Positions 34,457 to 42,307 of a stretch of DNA of 48,715 nt are shown one piece after another (positions within the stretch are counted from its first letter, which is position 1; each line of letters opens with the position of its first letter). Source of the DNA: an uncultured Acetatifactor sp. (GTDB taxonomy: Bacteria > Bacillota > Clostridia > Lachnospirales > Lachnospiraceae); assembly GCA_910579755.1 (NCBI GenBank), contig CAJTVB010000027.1, positions 1 through 48,715 on the forward strand, given 5' to 3'. The notes below the pieces were generated by a model, which saw nothing but the letters and a program-made list of their open reading frames with translations, made no database searches and was not told where the DNA came from. Both the position numbers and the translations under genes were made by a program.

Positions 34457-36832
34457 ATGAGGCATAAAAGCTCAATAAAAATATATATGGCATTTTTCCT
34501 GTCGGCAGCATTACTGGTAACCTTGGGTGCACCGGCTGTGGCGGTGCAGGCGGAGCCTGACTTGGGGGTGGGCGTGGAAACGGGAGAAAGCATGAATCAG
34601 GATGCGGAGGCCGGCACAGATGAAGGGAGCTCGCCGGATGGGGAAATAAATGCGGATGCCGGCGATTCAGCGGGCGCCGGCACTCTGCCGGAGGGAGGAG
34701 CGGATGCGGACGACGGAGCGTCCGCAGAGTCCGGGGCGGAGGCAGATGAAGCGGCGTCCCCGGATGTGCAGGAGGTGCCTGATACGGATCAGGAGACGGC
34801 TGCCTGGATAGAGACCGCCAGGCAGGCTTTGAAGGCCATAGCGTCGGAACGTGACATTATGGCGCTGATTTATCTGAGCGATACCTATCCTGTCAGACAG
34901 CAGCCCTCCTACGACAGCGGAAATGTGGTGACTGTATACAGCGGTCAGCAGGTAAACATTCTGGACATATATGTGGATATCCGGGAGGAAGGGGCAGAGG
35001 TTTGGGAATATGTGCGTCTGGAATATAGAGGCCAGGAGTATTTCGGATATGTTCCGCGTACCTTTATAGCTGTGTCGGATACCCGCTTCCTGGAGTGGGA
35101 GGAGACCTATGGGATGAACCCGGAGCAGGGGGTCTATTCTGTAGACGGAGAAGGTAAGGCATCTTACTCAGATATCGATCAGTTTCCCGAAAGCTATCGG
35201 CAGGCGCTTGTGGCTTTGAAGGAAAAGCATCCTGACTGGACCTTTGTAAAGCTGAACACGGCGCTGGACTGGAACAGTGTGATTGCCAGTCAGATGAAGG
35301 GAAGCACCAGCCTGGTGTATAAGACTCTTCCTGCATGGGCCAAAAACGGACTTCAGGATGAGGGTACCTGGTACTTTGCTTCGGAAGCGGCGGTGAAGAT
35401 GTATATGGATCCCCGGAATTTTCTGGAGGAGGATACCATATTTCAGTTTGAACTGCTGACTTATAATGAGGAGTTCCATACCCAGGAGGCGGTGCATAAT
35501 TTTCTGGACGGGACCTTTATGAACGATCGGGACGGAAAGAAAGCTCCGGGAACCTCTTCCACCTATACGGAGATATTCTGGAAGGTGGGAACCGATAAGG
35601 GACGGGAGGTCAGCCCCTTTCATCTGGCAGTCCGGGTGTATCAGGAGCAGGGACAGGGTACTTCGCCTTTGATTTCCGGTACCTATCCGGGATATGTGGG
35701 ATTTTATAATTATTTTAATGTGGGTGCATCTGGCGCCTCGAATCAGGAGGTGTATGAAAGCGGTCTGAGCTATGCAAAAAGCAAGAACTGGACCGATGCT
35801 GAAAAATCCATCGCAGGAGGCGCTGATGTGATTGCGGCTAACTACATTAAAAAGGGACAGGATACCCTGTATCTGCAGAAGTATAATGTAAATCCCGACA
35901 GCAGCTATCCGATCAATACCCACCAATATATGCAGAATATTTCGGCTCCTTCCAGCGAGGCGAAAAACATGAAAAAGCTGTATGCGGGAGCAAACGCCAT
36001 GGACAGCGCCTTTGTGTTCAAAATTCCGGTATTTGACAATATGCCGGAACAGCCCTGCGGCGCTCCGGCAGAAAGCACAGAGGTGGTAGTCACCCTGCCG
36101 GAAGGATACACCGATACCACTCTATGGATCGACGGGAAGGCGTATACTGGAATCAAGAAGGGAAAGAACCTGATTGCAAAGGCCGAGGACACCAAAGCCC
36201 AAACGGCAGTCATGTATCAGTATGACGAAAAGGGTGTGCCCCGGGGAATGTATGTATGGAGCCTTCGGTTTGCCGATGGGGTCTATACTCCGACGCCGGC
36301 ACCGGAGCTGCAGGATTTGCTGACCTATCACGGTTTTTCCATTCGCATCACAGGTAAGTCGGGAATCCGTTTTAAAACAGGGATTTCAACGGAGCTGCGG
36401 GAAAAGCTTACTACGACGGGGGCGGGAGGCTACCTGCTGAAGGAATATGGAACCCTGGTCATGAACAATGCCAACAGACAACAGTATCCCATGATCAAGG
36501 GAGGCGAAAAGGTAGCGGACGGCCTGTCCTACGGCGTGGATGGCAATGGAAATAAGACGGATGTGGTCTACGAGACGGTTGACGGCAGATACCGTTTTAC
36601 CTCTGTGCTGGTGGGACTGCCTGCGGCGCAGTATAAAACAGAATATGCCTTCCGGGGATATATTGTATTGGAAAAGGGCGGAGAGACCATAACCCTGTAT
36701 GGTCCGCCTGTGGCCAGAAGCATTTACAATCTGGCGAAGCAGCTGCTGGAAAACGGCACCTACACGCCGGGCTCCACTGCATATGAATTTTTGACAAAGT
36801 TGATATCCGATGCGGATGCATCAGGGAATTGA
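34457..36832 (+). CDS. Secreted SH3-domain glucosaminidase-like cell-wall protein
   Basis: The N-terminus is a signal peptide (basic MRHKSSIK, hydrophobic AFFLSAALLVTLGAPAVAV, AQA-like cleavage). Residues about 33-110 are an acidic Asp/Glu/Ala/Gly linker. An SH3-like segment (YLSDTYPVRQQPSYDSGNVV, about 135-215) precedes a glucosaminidase-like region (about 240-520) with YNEEFHTQEAVHNF and FHLAVRVYQEQGQG, probably containing catalytic glutamates. The C-terminal 250 residues include a Lachnospiraceae-type domain with FSIRITGKSGIRFKTGIS. It should cut or bind peptidoglycan. ATG 34457 follows GTGAGG; the frame from 34319 is longer but lies upstream of the promoter. Length is 791 residues. Confidence 0.85.
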   Translation: MRHKSSIKIYMAFFLSAALLVTLGAPAVAVQAEPDLGVGVETGESMNQDAEAGTDEGSSPDGEINADAGDSAGAGTLPEGGADADDGASAESGAEADEAASPDVQEVPDTDQETAAWIETARQALKAIASERDIMALIYLSDTYPVRQQPSYDSGNVVTVYSGQQVNILDIYVDIREEGAEVWEYVRLEYRGQEYFGYVPRTFIAVSDTRFLEWEETYGMNPEQGVYSVDGEGKASYSDIDQFPESYRQALVALKEKHPDWTFVKLNTALDWNSVIASQMKGSTSLVYKTLPAWAKNGLQDEGTWYFASEAAVKMYMDPRNFLEEDTIFQFELLTYNEEFHTQEAVHNFLDGTFMNDRDGKKAPGTSSTYTEIFWKVGTDKGREVSPFHLAVRVYQEQGQGTSPLISGTYPGYVGFYNYFNVGASGASNQEVYESGLSYAKSKNWTDAEKSIAGGADVIAANYIKKGQDTLYLQKYNVNPDSSYPINTHQYMQNISAPSSEAKNMKKLYAGANAMDSAFVFKIPVFDNMPEQPCGAPAESTEVVVTLPEGYTDTTLWIDGKAYTGIKKGKNLIAKAEDTKAQTAVMYQYDEKGVPRGMYVWSLRFADGVYTPTPAPELQDLLTYHGFSIRITGKSGIRFKTGISTELREKLTTTGAGGYLLKEYGTLVMNNANRQQYPMIKGGEKVADGLSYGVDGNGNKTDVVYETVDGRYRFTSVLVGLPAAQYKTEYAFRGYIVLEKGGETITLYGPPVARSIYNLAKQLLENGTYTPGSTAYEFLTKLISDADASGN

Positions 36833-36883
36833 AAATAGATATCAGCCGGCGGCTTTTGCGGGCTGTGAAAGGTGTGGTATTTT

Positions 36884-37942
36884 ATGAAAAAGAGTAAAAT
36901 ATATGGAATAACGGCGGCAGTTATGTTGTCGGGAATGATTTTGACAGGATGCGGCGACGGAAGCGGGGAAGACTGGCTTTCGTCAGGAAATCAGGGAGGA
37001 TCTCAGGCAGTTTCCGGAACAGGAGAAGTTTTAGAGAACGATCCGGGACAGGATGTGCAGACAGAGCTTCTTTATAGTCCGGGAAGCAGCCTTACGGAGG
37101 CAGAGCTGACTGCTGTTTTGGAGATGCTTGCCACCCTTCATCAGAATCTGGAGCTGTCGGAGTATCTGGGAGAAGCCATACACGTAGTTGAAAGCCAGAT
37201 ATGGTATGAGACCTTAGTTAAAAGAATGGCGGAGGGAGGAAGAATCTATGCGTTGAAGAAGGGGGAGGAAACGCTTCTGTCCGTGCAGATAATGATTGAT
37301 ATTTCAGGGGAGCCCTGTTCTATTGTATATTATCAGAAGGGTCCTGGGGAAATGATCCTCTTACAGCACTCCGGCAGCGTCCTGCGGGTGACAACGGCGG
37401 GAGTGCTGGAGGGAATGTACAATGGCGCCGTGGAAATCTGGGAAATGGATGCGGCTACAGGCCGGGTCAGTCAGGAAAAAGGACTATATACCCAGGGAGT
37501 TCCCGTAGGAGAGCATATTATGGCTGTCAAGGAGGGAGACGGGGAGGAAGAATTCTACAATCTGTGGAATATGCGGGAGAGTATGGAGTACGAAAAGACT
37601 GTGACCACCTATGACCAGGGGGGGAATCCGGTGGTTACATCGACTCCGGAACCCACCCCTGAACCGACATCGGAACCCACTCCAGAGCCTGCGCCGGAAC
37701 CGACACCGACGCCAAAGCCAACAGCTACCCGAAGGCCTGCGGCTACGCCGACACCCACACCGGCGCAGACCCCGGAACCGACTCCGGCGCCCACGCCAGT
37801 GCCTACGCCGGTTCCTACCCCTGCACCGACGCCAGTGCCTACGCCGGTTCCTACCCCTGCACCGACGCCGACGCCTACGCCAGTACCTACGCCTGCGCCG
37901 GGCGGGGATACGGATATTGAGTGGTCGCCGGACCTGGAGTGA
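36884..37942 (+). CDS. Lipoprotein with long proline-rich C-terminal repeat
   Basis: A lipoprotein signal (AAVMLSGMILTGC, lipid-bearing Cys near residue 21) anchors the protein outside. Residues about 55-235 form a soluble domain I do not recognise (for example LTEAELTAVLEMLATLHQNL and AGVLEGMYNGAVEIWEMD). The C-terminal third is TPEPTPEP/APTPVPTP-type repeats, a rod-like cell-wall-spanning spacer. The end, GGDTDIEWSPDLE, is acidic. ATG 36884 follows AAAGGTG. It lies 51 bases after the glucosaminidase, with which it may be co-transcribed. Length is 352 residues, and repeat number may vary among strains. Confidence 0.8.
   Translation: MKKSKIYGITAAVMLSGMILTGCGDGSGEDWLSSGNQGGSQAVSGTGEVLENDPGQDVQTELLYSPGSSLTEAELTAVLEMLATLHQNLELSEYLGEAIHVVESQIWYETLVKRMAEGGRIYALKKGEETLLSVQIMIDISGEPCSIVYYQKGPGEMILLQHSGSVLRVTTAGVLEGMYNGAVEIWEMDAATGRVSQEKGLYTQGVPVGEHIMAVKEGDGEEEFYNLWNMRESMEYEKTVTTYDQGGNPVVTSTPEPTPEPTSEPTPEPAPEPTPTPKPTATRRPAATPTPTPAQTPEPTPAPTPVPTPVPTPAPTPVPTPVPTPAPTPTPTPVPTPAPGGDTDIEWSPDLE
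37793..37864 (+). repeat. Perfect 36-bp tandem duplication in the proline-rich region
   Basis: Bases 37793-37828 and 37829-37864 are identical, each encoding twelve residues of the PTPVPTPAPT type. They sit within a longer degenerate proline-rich array (about 37640-37905). Confidence 0.92.
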
Positions 37943-37956
37943 CAGATATCAGAGGG

Positions 37957-37990
37957 CTCGGGTATTGATCCTTGCGATTGATGCCCGGGC
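37957..37990 (+). terminator. Possible terminator hairpin after the lipoprotein gene
   Basis: CTCGGGTATTGATC can pair with GATTGATGCCCGGG over about 14 bp using several G-U pairs. There is no T-run, so it is a weak terminator or a 3' stabilising stem. The rest of the 37943-38213 gap holds the promoters below, including a weaker TTGTTT-N17-TATAAT (38057-38085). Confidence 0.4.
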
Positions 37991-38105
37991 CGCTTTGCGT
38001 CTTGGAGAGGCTGCTCTGTTGACGGAAAAAGACCTGGAGGCAGGATCCTGTTTTGATTGTTTTGGGATGATTATTGTGATATAATTTTAAATGAAGTTCG
38101 TGCTA

Positions 38106-38134
38106 TTGACAATTTGATATTTTGGGCATATTAT
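38106..38134 (+). promoter_or_regulatory. Promoter of polysaccharide locus B
   Basis: TTGACA (38106-38111), 17 bases, TATTAT (38129-38134), close to consensus. It lies about 80 bases before the LpxD-like gene and overlaps the start of the PIG-L remnant reading frame, so it would drive the LpxD-acyltransferase-GT2-PIG-L run. Confidence 0.7.
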
Positions 38135-38136
38135 GA

Positions 38137-38217
38137 AAAACGGGAAAAGAGGTTTTTATTTCACTTGAAAAAATAACGTCGGTATTTGAAGTACTGAGAG
38201 AGGAACTTGTACTATGA
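38137..38217 (+). pseudogene. C-terminal remnant of a PIG-L deacetylase gene
   Basis: The last ten codons before the TGA at 38215-38217 encode FEVLREELVL, exactly the C-terminus of the PIG-L protein encoded at 41446-42093. The two DNA copies differ at 5 of 33 positions, all synonymous. The remnant has no start codon and only about 26 open codons, and the ones before FEVL do not match. The TGA overlaps the LpxD-like ATG as ATGA, so the lost gene was probably translationally coupled to it. Confidence 0.75.
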
Positions 38218-39113
38218 AAACGGATGAATTAAAAGAGTTTTTTTGTATAGACGCATCAGCATATGATGAAACAAAACATTTTCAGGTGGTTCGCCCTGCC
38301 AGCCTTTCAAATCCGAAAAACAATGCTGTATTTTTTGTGACAGAGGGATTTATGAAATACTGGGAAAAAGTGCTGACTGTAGAGGAATGCATTGTTATCT
38401 GGCCGGAGAATCAACCTGTTCCGGAAGAACTTGCAAAAAAACACGCGGTGATCCTTTCAAAAGAACCACGTTACGGCTTTGCCCAGTTTTTTCATGAAAA
38501 TCATGTGACATACAATGCCATGCCGAAACCTTATCAAGTGAAAAATGGCGCTATGATTTGTGAAGGGGCTGAGATTGGAGAGGGTACAATCATTTTTCCG
38601 GGAGCTTATGTGGACAGCGATGTAAAGATTGGGAAAAACTGCTATGTTGCATCCGGAGTTCGAATTGTCGGCAATGTGCAGATTGATGATGATTGTATCA
38701 TTCGCGAAAATACAGTGATTGGTTCTGACGGTCTGACTACGCGCAGAAATGAGGATGGAAAGATTATTACGATTCCTCAGTTTGGAGGCGTTGTTATAGA
38801 AAACGATGTACAGATTGGTGCAAACAGTGTTGTTTGTAAGGGAAGCATAGATAATACCATTATTGGAAGCGGAAGCCGAGTTGATAATTGCGCCTTCATT
38901 TCGCATAATGTTAAGATTGGACGAAATACGATTATTGTTGGAGAGGTTCTGATGATGGGAAGCTCTTCCACGGGAGAGAGAGCTTACCTCTCCGGAAATG
39001 TTGTGGTCCGAGACGGCGTATCTATTGGAGAGGATTCGTTTGTGGGTATGGGATCCGTTGTTACGAAGAATGTGCCCGCTGGTGTTACGGTAAAAGGCAA
39101 TCCGGCCAAATAA
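38214..39113 (+). CDS. LpxD-like left-handed beta-helix acyltransferase
   Basis: The N-terminal region (VVRPASLSNPKNNAVFFV, residues about 24-45) resembles the uridine-binding domain of LpxD, and residues about 110-297 are hexapeptide repeats (IGEGTIIFPGAYVDSDVKIG and so on), a trimeric acyltransferase fold. LpxD itself N-acylates a UDP-glucosamine in lipid A synthesis, which is absent in Gram-positives, so the acceptor here is probably an amino sugar of the surface polysaccharide. The conserved histidine (FISHNVKIG) is present. ATG 38214 follows GAGAGGAAC. It overlaps the PIG-L remnant stop by ATGA. Length is 299 residues. AT-rich relative to locus A. Confidence 0.85.
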   Translation: MKTDELKEFFCIDASAYDETKHFQVVRPASLSNPKNNAVFFVTEGFMKYWEKVLTVEECIVIWPENQPVPEELAKKHAVILSKEPRYGFAQFFHENHVTYNAMPKPYQVKNGAMICEGAEIGEGTIIFPGAYVDSDVKIGKNCYVASGVRIVGNVQIDDDCIIRENTVIGSDGLTTRRNEDGKIITIPQFGGVVIENDVQIGANSVVCKGSIDNTIIGSGSRVDNCAFISHNVKIGRNTIIVGEVLMMGSSSTGERAYLSGNVVVRDGVSIGEDSFVGMGSVVTKNVPAGVTVKGNPAK

Positions 39114-39183
39114 AAAGCTTGTGGATGACGTTAGAGAACAAAACCAAAGGCTTGCTGGTCTTTAATCAAAAAGAGGTTTTAAT

Positions 39184-39205
39184 TCCCCGCAGCTTATTGC
39201 GGGGA
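39184..39205 (-). terminator. GC-rich hairpin, terminator-like on the minus strand
   Basis: TCCCCGCA pairs with TGCGGGGA across a 6-base loop. Read on the minus strand it continues AATTAAAACC, without a strong T-run on either strand. No minus-strand gene precedes it, so it may be a mobile palindrome rather than a working terminator. Confidence 0.4.
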
Positions 39206-39305
39206 GTTTCACTGCGTGTGGAAACAGTCTGCCTGCTATCATAGAAATATTTACTTTTAATGATTGGTAATATAGAAAAGGGTTAATAGAAAAGGATGGC
39301 AAACC

Positions 39306-40406
39306 ATGGCATGGGGTCAAACGGAAGGAAAAAGAAATGCAAATATGGATATTCTGAGAATGATATCCATGATAATGGTGACAATGCTTCATGCATTGAC
39401 CAAGAGTGATTTGCTGCCTTTTATGGGAAATGAAGTCTCCGCGAATGGATGGGCCGCCTGGGTGCTTGAGGTGCTTTCCGTCCCTGCAGTTGATATTTTC
39501 ATGCTGATTTCGGGATACTTTTTGATTTCCTCGAGATTTAAAATAGGACGCATGGTGGAGATCGTGCTTCAGACCTTGTTTTATTCGGCGGGCGCTTTTG
39601 CCATATTTTTGCTTCTTGGAAGAGTGCCTCCGGCGAGCATGAATAGTTACGATATCCTTCAGCATTTTCTGCCGATTCACATGGAGACATATTGGTTTAT
39701 GTCGGCATATGTCATAATATATCTGTTGTTGCCTTTGATCATCAGCGGAGTGCATGCCATGACGGAAAAGCAATTACAAGGGGTTATTTTGTGGCTGCTG
39801 GTCTTTGAGTGTGTGATTAAGAGCTTCTTGCCGGTTCGATTATCAATGGATATGAAGGGGTATTCATTTCTTTGGTATTTAACCCTCTTTTTGGTAGGGG
39901 CACGAATCAGGCTCTATGGATTTAAGATTGTGAAAACTGCCAGGCGTGGGTGGTTTATTTATATTGTCAGTACGTTTTTGATTTTTGCAGAGATATTTAT
40001 TGTGAGTCAGATTCAATTGCGAACAGGACGGCTAAAAGAAATGACCACAGTTTCTCTTGAGTATAATCACATTTTGGTTTTCTTTTCGGCGATTGGTTTG
40101 TTTGCGGCATTTTTGCATGCGAAACCTTTGGGAGAGAAGTTTGGAAGGCTGGTATGTATGCTTTCGCCCTATTGCCTGGGAGTATATCTCTTGCAAGAGA
40201 ATCTTATGATGAGATATTTGTGGCAAGACTGGTTTGGATTGAGGGAAGCCATGGAACAATCGATTCCTGTTTTTTTGTTTCGGGTGCTTGGCGGCGTAGC
40301 TGTCATGTTTGTGCTCGGAATTTGCGTGGACGTGCTTCGCTCTGTCCTTTTTCGGATTGTAACGGATCGCGTAGTCAGAAAGGATAAAGACAAATGCTTG
40401 ACTTAA
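39306..40406 (+). CDS. Membrane acyltransferase (acyltransferase 3 family)
   Basis: This is an integral membrane protein with about ten helices. The N-terminus reads GKRNANMDILRMISMIMVTM and then LHA, matching the RN-D-LR start of the acyltransferase 3 family with its proposed catalytic His. Members usually O-acetylate extracytoplasmic sugars. VDIFMLISGYFLISS and LPIHMETYWFMSAYVIIYLL follow the family order. ATG 39306 follows AAAAGGA. Length is 366 residues. Its last 13 bases overlap the next GT2 gene, so the two are translationally coupled. Confidence 0.9.
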   Translation: MAWGQTEGKRNANMDILRMISMIMVTMLHALTKSDLLPFMGNEVSANGWAAWVLEVLSVPAVDIFMLISGYFLISSRFKIGRMVEIVLQTLFYSAGAFAIFLLLGRVPPASMNSYDILQHFLPIHMETYWFMSAYVIIYLLLPLIISGVHAMTEKQLQGVILWLLVFECVIKSFLPVRLSMDMKGYSFLWYLTLFLVGARIRLYGFKIVKTARRGWFIYIVSTFLIFAEIFIVSQIQLRTGRLKEMTTVSLEYNHILVFFSAIGLFAAFLHAKPLGEKFGRLVCMLSPYCLGVYLLQENLMMRYLWQDWFGLREAMEQSIPVFLFRVLGGVAVMFVLGICVDVLRSVLFRIVTDRVVRKDKDKCLT

Positions 40407-41428
40407 GCGTGATAGTACCTGTTTATAATATGGCTAAAGATGGTAATTTGGAGTACTGCATCCATTCTTTGGCGCGGCAAACATTGCAGAGCATGGAAAT
40501 CATAGCCGTTGACGATGCATCCACGGATGATTCGTTGAAGATTCTTAGAGAATTTGAGAAAATATATCCTGGAAGAGTCAAGGCGGTTGCGTCCCCGGAG
40601 AACAGAAGACAGGGAGGCGCAAGAAACTTAGGGCTACGGGAAGCGCAAGGGCGGTATATTGGTTTTATGGATGCAGACGACTGGGTCGTTGAAGACCTCT
40701 ATGAAAGAATGGTTGAACTCGCCAAGAGCACAGGGGCAGACGTTGTAGGAACGGATATGAGCAGAGTCTATGAACACACCATGATTCCCGCACAGAGGGA
40801 GGCGTGTAACTTTCTTAGTCAGACGGGGATTTTTGACCATGAAATAAGGAAAGAGTATTTGCTGCATCCCGGACCGCTTGGTACAAAAATTTATGTACGA
40901 GAGATATTTTTTGATAAGGAATTTAAATTTCCCGAGCATATGTCATATGAAGACAATGCTACTTTTGTTGAAATAGGAATGCGTATGAAGCATTTTGAAC
41001 ATATACCAGAGGCGAATGTATTTTACTATCAGCATGGGGATTCAACAACGCATAGCCATGACCTGAAAAATTGTCAGGACCGAATGGAGGCAATGCGTAT
41101 TATGCTGAAGTATGCCAGGGAAAATGGCGCATTGGAAGAGTTTCGTGATGTGATAGAGTATCATTTCAGTATCTTTTTTTATCGGAACACTTTGTTTTCT
41201 TACATGCAGAGTAAAATAAAGAAAGATACAGGCTTTGTAAGAAAATTAGGGGAGGAAATGGTATCTACGTTTCCCGATTTCCGTCAAAACACATACTACA
41301 TTCAAAATGTGAATGATTATGAACAGAAATTGATTAATCTGCATTTGAGGTCTACAATCGCGTTTATGTTTGTTTACAAGTTAAAGCAAATATCCAGAAA
41401 GATCAGAAGGAAGAAAGCAAAACAATAA
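40394..41428 (+). CDS. GT2 family glycosyltransferase
   Basis: This is a GT-A enzyme: LSVIVPVYNMAKDGNLEYCI, EIIAVDDASTDDSL, NRRQGGARNLGLREAQGRYI and the catalytic GFMDADDWVVEDLYERM. The C-terminal half (GTKIYVREIFFDKEFKFPEH, MSYEDNATFVEIGM) carries an acceptor motif common in capsule GT2s. It has a basic C-terminal end. The start overlaps the membrane acyltransferase by 13 bases. Length is 344 residues. Donor unknown. Confidence 0.92.
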   Translation: MLDLSVIVPVYNMAKDGNLEYCIHSLARQTLQSMEIIAVDDASTDDSLKILREFEKIYPGRVKAVASPENRRQGGARNLGLREAQGRYIGFMDADDWVVEDLYERMVELAKSTGADVVGTDMSRVYEHTMIPAQREACNFLSQTGIFDHEIRKEYLLHPGPLGTKIYVREIFFDKEFKFPEHMSYEDNATFVEIGMRMKHFEHIPEANVFYYQHGDSTTHSHDLKNCQDRMEAMRIMLKYARENGALEEFRDVIEYHFSIFFYRNTLFSYMQSKIKKDTGFVRKLGEEMVSTFPDFRQNTYYIQNVNDYEQKLINLHLRSTIAFMFVYKLKQISRKIRRKKAKQ

Positions 41429-41445
41429 GGGAGGAAGGCGACAGA

Positions 41446-42093
41446 ATGAAGAAGGTAATCGTTGCTATTGGTGCACATTTGGATGATATTGAGTTGGCTG
41501 CGGGAGGAACTTTGGCAAAGGCAATCCGCGAAGGACATGATGTTCACATGATCGTCATGAGTCAATCTGGCTATACTGATTATAACGGAAAAGTCATGAG
41601 AACCGATGAGACCGCTATGCAGGAGGGAAGAAATGCGGCCAGGATTTTGGGATGTAAGGATCTGGACATTTTGGATTTCAGCAATAAGGACATTGCCTAT
41701 GACTCTAAAACGGTAGAGGCAATAGAAAAAAGGATTAACATTATTAAACCGGACATCATTTTTACACATTGGCCTTTTGACACGCATCAGGCTCATGTCG
41801 CAGTCGGAAAGGCTACCATTTCTGCCGCAAGACGCTATAATACAATATATTTTTACGAACCCATTTCTCCATCGGGAAGATCCTACGTGGGTTTTCGTCC
41901 TCAAGTGTATGTAGACATTACTGATGTAATCGACATTAAAATCGCAGCGCTGGATGCGCATGCCACGGAGAAAAATAAATATGGCGATTACTGGATTCGC
42001 GGCGTGACAGCTAGGGCGGTATTTCGTGGATATGAGATGGGAAAGATGCACGGAGAGGCATTTGAGGTGTTGAGAGAGGAACTTGTGCTGTGA
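41446..42093 (+). CDS. PIG-L family zinc-dependent deacetylase
   Basis: The N-terminal IVAIGAHLDDIELAAGGTLA is the PIG-L signature with the zinc ligands of AHLDD, and THWPFDTHQAHVAVG near residue 108 gives the other histidine ligands. PIG-L/LmbE enzymes remove an acetyl group from N-acetyl sugars. With the LpxD-like acyltransferase in the same operon, it suggests replacement of an acetyl by another acyl group on an amino sugar. GGGAGGAAGG precedes ATG 41446. Length is 215 residues. A second, truncated copy of its C-terminus lies at 38137-38217. Confidence 0.9.
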   Translation: MKKVIVAIGAHLDDIELAAGGTLAKAIREGHDVHMIVMSQSGYTDYNGKVMRTDETAMQEGRNAARILGCKDLDILDFSNKDIAYDSKTVEAIEKRINIIKPDIIFTHWPFDTHQAHVAVGKATISAARRYNTIYFYEPISPSGRSYVGFRPQVYVDITDVIDIKIAALDAHATEKNKYGDYWIRGVTARAVFRGYEMGKMHGEAFEVLREELVL

Positions 42094-42139
42094 AAAAAAT
42101 AACCGGCAGGGCAAAACCCTATGGGGAATTTAAAAAAAG

Positions 42140-42168
42140 CTGACATGCAGAGGGAAATATGGTAAAAT
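42140..42168 (+). promoter_or_regulatory. Promoter of the PglF/CapD-type dehydratase gene
   Basis: CTGACA (42140-42145), 17 bases, TAAAAT (42163-42168). The start site would be near 42175, leaving a 5' leader of about 130 bases. Confidence 0.75.
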
Positions 42169-42188
42169 ATACTCGATAATCCAGCTGC

Positions 42189-42267
42189 TGTGCGCTTTGA
42201 AGTTTTCTCGTTACCATGGCTTGAAAATCAAATGTCTGCTTTGCCGCCGCTTGATCTACTGCGCACA
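42189..42267 (+). other. Leader inverted repeat before the dehydratase gene
   Basis: TGTGCGC (42189-42195) pairs with GCGCACA (42261-42267), enclosing 65 bases of the predicted leader. It is a possible leader-RNA control element. I do not recognise a named riboswitch. Confidence 0.35.
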
Positions 42268-42307
42268 TGGTCATACGGGTTTTTAATACAATAAAGAGGA
42301 TTTGGAT

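Noticed and set aside
37640..37905. CRISPR-like array
   Set aside because: Repeats are in frame, lack spacers of constant length and encode proline-rich protein.
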